Positions 5,139 through 11,100 of a stretch of DNA of 13,227 nt are shown piece by piece (the stretch's first letter is position 1; each line of letters opens with the position of its first letter). The notes beneath the pieces are model-generated. The model was not told where the DNA came from. It worked only from the letters and a program-made list of their open reading frames with translations, and did no database searches. Where the stretch lies: NCBI GenBank assembly GCA_017429465.1, contig JAFROU010000020.1:1-13227 (forward strand). The letters are read 5' to 3'. The translations under genes and the position numbers were made by a program. This DNA is from Candidatus Saccharimonadota bacterium. Lineage in GTDB: Bacteria; Patescibacteria; Saccharimonadia; Saccharimonadales; Nanosyncoccaceae.

Positions 5139-8100
5139 CTAAGACCATTGCGCATAGAGGATAGAGGTTGTTTGGCTAGCAGTATAGATTGAACCAGCAG
5201 CGTAAGACGTACCAGAGCCATCGGCCGCAGTATTCCAACCATTAAAGGTATAGCCTGAGCGAGTTGGTGCAGTGCTAGGAATAGCAAAGACAGTATTGCC
5301 AGGAGTTAATAATCGAGTTTGTGAAGAAGGCAAATCTGTCACCGTATCTGTACCAGCATTAGCGTCATAAGAAATAGTGAAGTATTCTCCAGCACGACAA
5401 CGGATAGCAAGACCTGTAGCCCTAGCGGTTGCAATATCACCAATTATGCTTCCGCTAGTGACATATATACTAGCGCCATATACTGCAGAATTAGGAGCCC
5501 ATGAAGCCCAGTAGTGGCCATTTGAACCACGGCTATAAGCACTGTTGCTTTGATATGTTCCAGAATAAACATAGTTATTTGGATACGAGCGTACAATGCT
5601 AGATCCAGAAATGCCACTAATCGCAGTCCCAGATCCAAGTCGGACAAGTAGATAGTAGAAACCACCGTTTGTATTACCGCCATAAAGATTAGTGCTAGAA
5701 CCGCCATAAGGTAATCCCCAACCAGCTGGGCAAAGGTCACCAGCAGTTACGCCATCGTATATGCTATAGACACCGTTTCCGGCTGTAGCGGTATACCAGT
5801 TGTACATACCACCATAGGAATACCAACGAGAATTTTGGCTGTAAGCGCTTGGACTAGATGCGCTACTAGTAATATTTCCCATCCCTGCAGAATACTGGTC
5901 CGTACAGGTCGAGCCGCTGCTGGTGCTACAAGCAGCAAAACTAGAACTGGAAAGACCGGCAACAGTAGTAGAGAAGTCGGAGGCTGGATTATTAGTATTA
6001 GTGTTATTAAGAGTTTTTCCTGCAGGATCCAATCTTAAATTCTCGATCATCCAACAGTTACCATCGGCAAGCTTAGCTATAGCGTAAGTATTATTATCTC
6101 TAGTATCGGTAAGAGCAGTAACGGCACCAGCAGACATGCTAGAGCAACCAGCCCAGTTTTGTAAGTTACCAGCAGATTGAACCCAAACAGCATAAAGGGT
6201 TAAGGTACCAGAAGCAGGACGAGCCGGAGCAGCAATAGTTTCATTTGGACCATAAATCGTAGATACGCCATCTCCTGGCTGAGCACTTGGATTTGTGGAC
6301 CAGCCAGCAAAGCCATAACCAGTGCGAGCGTAGTTAGAAGCATATAGATTTACGGCGTCGCCTTCAATCACATCAGTATGCGTTACAGCCGATCCATCAG
6401 TAGAACCATTGCCATTATATTCAATAGTATAGGTTGGTTTCCAGACGGTATACAAAGACAAATCTGAGCTTGGAGTGATAGACTGGCCATTAGTATATAC
6501 TGCCGTTTCACCAATAGACGACGTGTCCCAACCGACTAGTCTATAACCAGAGCGGCTCCACGTACTCGGAGAATTAACCGTGGTACTTTGTCCCACTATA
6601 ACTATCTTTGTCTGGACGCTACTAGTAATGGTATTAGTAAATGTAAGTTTGTACAAGTCATCCCACTGGGCATAGAGATTAACTGTGCCACCATTAGTTA
6701 CGACTATTTCGAGAGGGGTGTTAGCAACAACGTTAGTACCGGAACCATCTGCAGCAGTATTCCATGTGCGAAATTGTTTATGATCATCTGCTGGTACAAA
6801 ATCATTAGGCCTAATAATTGAAGCGTTAACATCAACATTTGTTTGATCTGCCATAGTACCAGTACCGCCGTTTGCATAGTAGTGAACGGTGCCCGTACCG
6901 TTTGAAGCAAGACAACGAATTGAATAACCATAGGTCTTATAGTTAGAGCCATAGGAATTGGAAATAACAGTGGACCTATACGAATAGGCAGTAGAATAGT
7001 TTGTGGACGTCCAGAGATGAGTAGAACTTGATTGATCATAAATGCTTGCTCCATTTTTATACCCAGCGCGGATAAAATTATATGGAGAAGCTTGCGCCGA
7101 AGCAAAAGTACTGAAGTTAGCAATAGATCTTAAATAATCATATTGATACTTTGTGGGGAGATCCCAGCCTTTAGGACAAACAGAAGTGGAAATATTTTGA
7201 TCATTACCTGAATAAGCAGCGGTGGAAGCAATGGCGGCGGCATACGAATAATAAGCACCATATGTGCTGTCGGCTAGGACTTTAGGACTAATATAAGTAG
7301 TATCATCATTTGTCGTCTCGAAGCTAGTAGTAGAGGCAGGGACCATGAAGGAAGTCACATCCGAATCAGCAGAACCGATGAACATATCTGCGCTAGGAGC
7401 AAAATTTAGGTTTTGAGTCATCCAAACATTTCCGTCAGCAAGCTTGGCTATCGTGTAAGTTTTATTATCCCTTGCATCTCTTAATGTGTAGGTGCCCGTA
7501 GAGGAATCGGCAATAGTCATAGTGCTTTTTACAGTGCTATTCATATCCTGGAGGCAAACTGCATCAGTAGAAGTATTACCTGTTCCAATTGTTGTAGCAG
7601 CAGGATTACAAGTAGCAACAGTCCAAATCGCATAAAGAACGGCATTAGTATCTGTTGCATGATATGTATCACCTGGTTGTACTATTTGCCCATATTTATC
7701 TTGCCAACCAGCAAAAGAATAGACGTTTCCATCGCGAGTCGGAATTGTACTACTTGTTATCATATCAACCATTCCATTACCGATTGCGGTTTGAGAGACT
7801 GGAATATTGTTTATGGTGTCACCTGCGCCATTACCATTGTATGTTACAGTAAATTCTTCTGAAGAGCCTAGGCGACAACGAATGGCAAGGGCATTATACA
7901 TAGCCCTAGAAGAAAGATCCCAATAAAAGTTAAATTCACTAACACTCATAAAGTAACTATCCTCTCTTGATTCATGAGTCGAAGACCAATACAAGCCAGA
8001 AGAGCCACGGTTATTGGCAGATGAACCAGTATAATAACCAGAATAAATAAAATTATTTGGGTAGGAACGCAAGATTATAGAGCTATTTACGTCATAAAAT

Positions 8101-11100
8101 GAAGTAACCCCAAGCTGACTTGCTAAATATTTAAATCCGCCACTAGTATTACCGCCATAAGGATCAGCGCTAGAACCGCCATAAGGTAAACCCCAACCAA
8201 TAGGACAGATATCACCAGCGGCTATAGTGTTATTTGACATAGCATCATACATTCCATTACCGGCTGTAGCTGTATACCAGTTATAATGAGCACCATAACT
8301 ATACCACTGTGAAACTTGATTATTGGTATTAGGGGAAGCAGTATTGTTCCTGTCCATATCACCGACAAAGAAGGAAATCTGGTTTGAGCAACTCGCACTA
8401 TTTGAATCAGTACAGGTATTCCAAGTAGAAGTATTGCCTGTCATATCGTTAGCCTCATCAATAAAGTTTAATGTTGGGCGATTTGTATTATAAATGGTTA
8501 TATCGTCACCATTAGTCGAGAGGTCTAAGCGTAGGTTTTCTATCATCCAACAGTTACCATCGGCAAGCTTTGCTACGGCATAAGTACTACTATCTCTAGT
8601 ATCAGTAAGCGCAGTAACAGCACCGGCAGACATGCCTGAACAACCGCTCCAACCTTGCATATTGCCAGTAGATTGGACCCATATTGCATAAAGAGTAGTA
8701 GTAGAGGTGCCGTTATAGGCTGGGGCAGTGATAGTTTGGTTTGGCCCATAGATTGTAGATATTCCATCTCCTGGTTGAGCGTTTGGATTAGTGGACCAGC
8801 CGGCAAAGCCATAACCAGCACGTGAATAGTTGGAAGCGTATAGCTGGACATCATCTCCTTCAAGTACGCCTGTATGAGCCGTCATTGAACCTTCATCTGC
8901 ACCATTACCATCGTAGACAATGGTGTATGATTGATTTGAAACACAGCGAACGGCAAAACCATATTGCTTCCCTCCACCGTTAGTCGTACCTGGATTTACT
9001 CCATTTTCGTGGAGTAACATATAGTACGGATTTGTATTACTCCACGAAGTTGAAGAATAATAATAACCATAATCACCACGATCAGAAGCATCAGAACCAT
9101 AATACTTCCCAGATAGAATAAAATTATTTTGGTAGGAGCGCAAGATTTTAGAGCTATTTACGTCGTTTGAAGTGGCCCCAAGCTGACTTGCTAAATAGTA
9201 GAATCCGCCACTAGTATTACCTCCAAACGCATTAGAGCCATTGCCACCATAAGGCAGGTGCCAGCCCTTAGGGCAAATATCCCCGACTGTTACATCCCCA
9301 TATGTGTTATATGTGCCATTACCGGCTGTAGCAGTATACCAGTTATACATTCCACCGTAAGAATGCCAACGCGTGGATTGATCGCCATTAATAAAATTAG
9401 ATATACTGCCTGTAACATTTCCTAAACCAAGTGAGTATTGATCTATACAAGCAGAGTCAGATGAGGTGCAAGCGGCAAAACTAGAATTCGACAAATTTAG
9501 GACAGCAGCAGCAAAAGCTGGGTCAGGATGGTTAGTATTAGCATCAGTAAGAGTTTTTCCAGCTGGATTGAACCTTAAGTTCTCGATCATCCAACAGTTG
9601 CCATCGGCAAGTTTAGCTACGACATAATCATTACCATCTCTAACATCATTAAGCGTAATAATCGCGCCAGAAGACATGCTTGAACAACCCTTCCACCACT
9701 GCATGCTATTACTTCCGCCATAACCCCACTCAGCGTAGAGAGTCATACCATGAGACGATAAATCACCAGTAGTAATAGTTTGATTTGGTCCATAAATAAT
9801 CGTACCGCCGCCATCTACCTTTGCCTTCCATCCTGCGAAACCGTAGGCAGGATGGGTATAATTAGACGCGTGCAGTGTTATTTCGGAATAAGAATTAGCT
9901 GCTTGATTATCCATTGTACCATCCACGTTAAACATAGATTGGCTATAACAAATGTATTCAGGAGGACAATCAGTCCATCGAGCGTAGAGAGTTGCATTTG
10001 TAGAGTTAGTAGTGTATGTATCTCCCGCAAAGTAGGAATCACCAGAACCATCAGCCGCTGTGTTCCATTCGAGGAAATAATAACCTGAGCGACTCGGTAT
10101 AGTGCTGGAGATAATAAATGTTGCTGAACCACTATTTGTGGAGTGGGTTTGAGCTATAGGAAGGTTCGAAACAGCATCTTCTCCTGCATTAGCATTATAA
10201 GTTAGTGTAAATTGTATGTAATCTGAAACACAACGAATAGCTGACCCAGTGTATTTGTAATAAGAACTATGCGGGACAAGTCTAGAACTAGTTAATTCTA
10301 GATAAAGGCTATAAGAGGTGTTATAGTACGTGGTGGCAGACCAATATGACCCGGCTTTGCCACGTTGACTGCTCGTGGAACCGTTATAAGTTCCGGAATA
10401 GATGAAATTATTCGGATAGGATCGCCAGATATTAGAACTAGTAGCATTACTTACGGTTGCTCCTAGTTGATTTCCTAAATAGTAAAATCCTCCACTAGTA
10501 TTACCGCCATTTGTGCCAGTTGCACTGCCTCCATAAGGTAAATGCCAACCGACTGGACAAATAGATCCAGTAACGGCTGAATAGTTACCCATACTATAAG
10601 TGCCATTGCCAGCCGTAGCGGTATACCAGTTATACATACCGCCATAAGAATACCAACGATAATTTTGGCCTGCGGAATCTCGGCTAGATTTAGTACCAGT
10701 AACGTTTCCCATCCCTACAGAATATTGATCTATACAGGCAGAGTTTGACGAAGCACAAGTAGCAAAACTAGAGCTAGAAAGGCCAGCAACAGTAGTAGAG
10801 AAGCCGGAGGTTGGGTTATTAGTATTGGAGCTATCAAGAGTTTTTCCTGCAGGATCTAATCTTAGGTTTTCAATCATCCAACAGTTACCATCGGCAAGCT
10901 TTGCTACGGCATAAGTGCTACTATCTCTAGTATCGGTAAGGGCAGTAACGGCACCAGCGGACATGCTAGAGCAACCAGCCCAGTTTTGTAAGTTACCAGT
11001 AGATTGAACCCAGACAGCATAGAGAGTTAATGTGTCTGAATTGCCGTAAGCCGGAACAGTAATGGTCTCGTTTGGACCATAAATTGTAGATACGCCATCT

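Noticed and set aside
5092..5142. 16-codon plus-strand frame MSKEAVNGSSMRLKKS after the terminator
   Set aside because: It starts immediately downstream of a strong terminator, has no promoter or ribosome binding site, and is explainable as chance in the 3' untranslated region of the giant gene.
6704..7123. 139-residue and other minus-strand frames inside the giant gene
   Set aside because: Out-of-frame shadows of the continuous long frame, which has conserved domains throughout.
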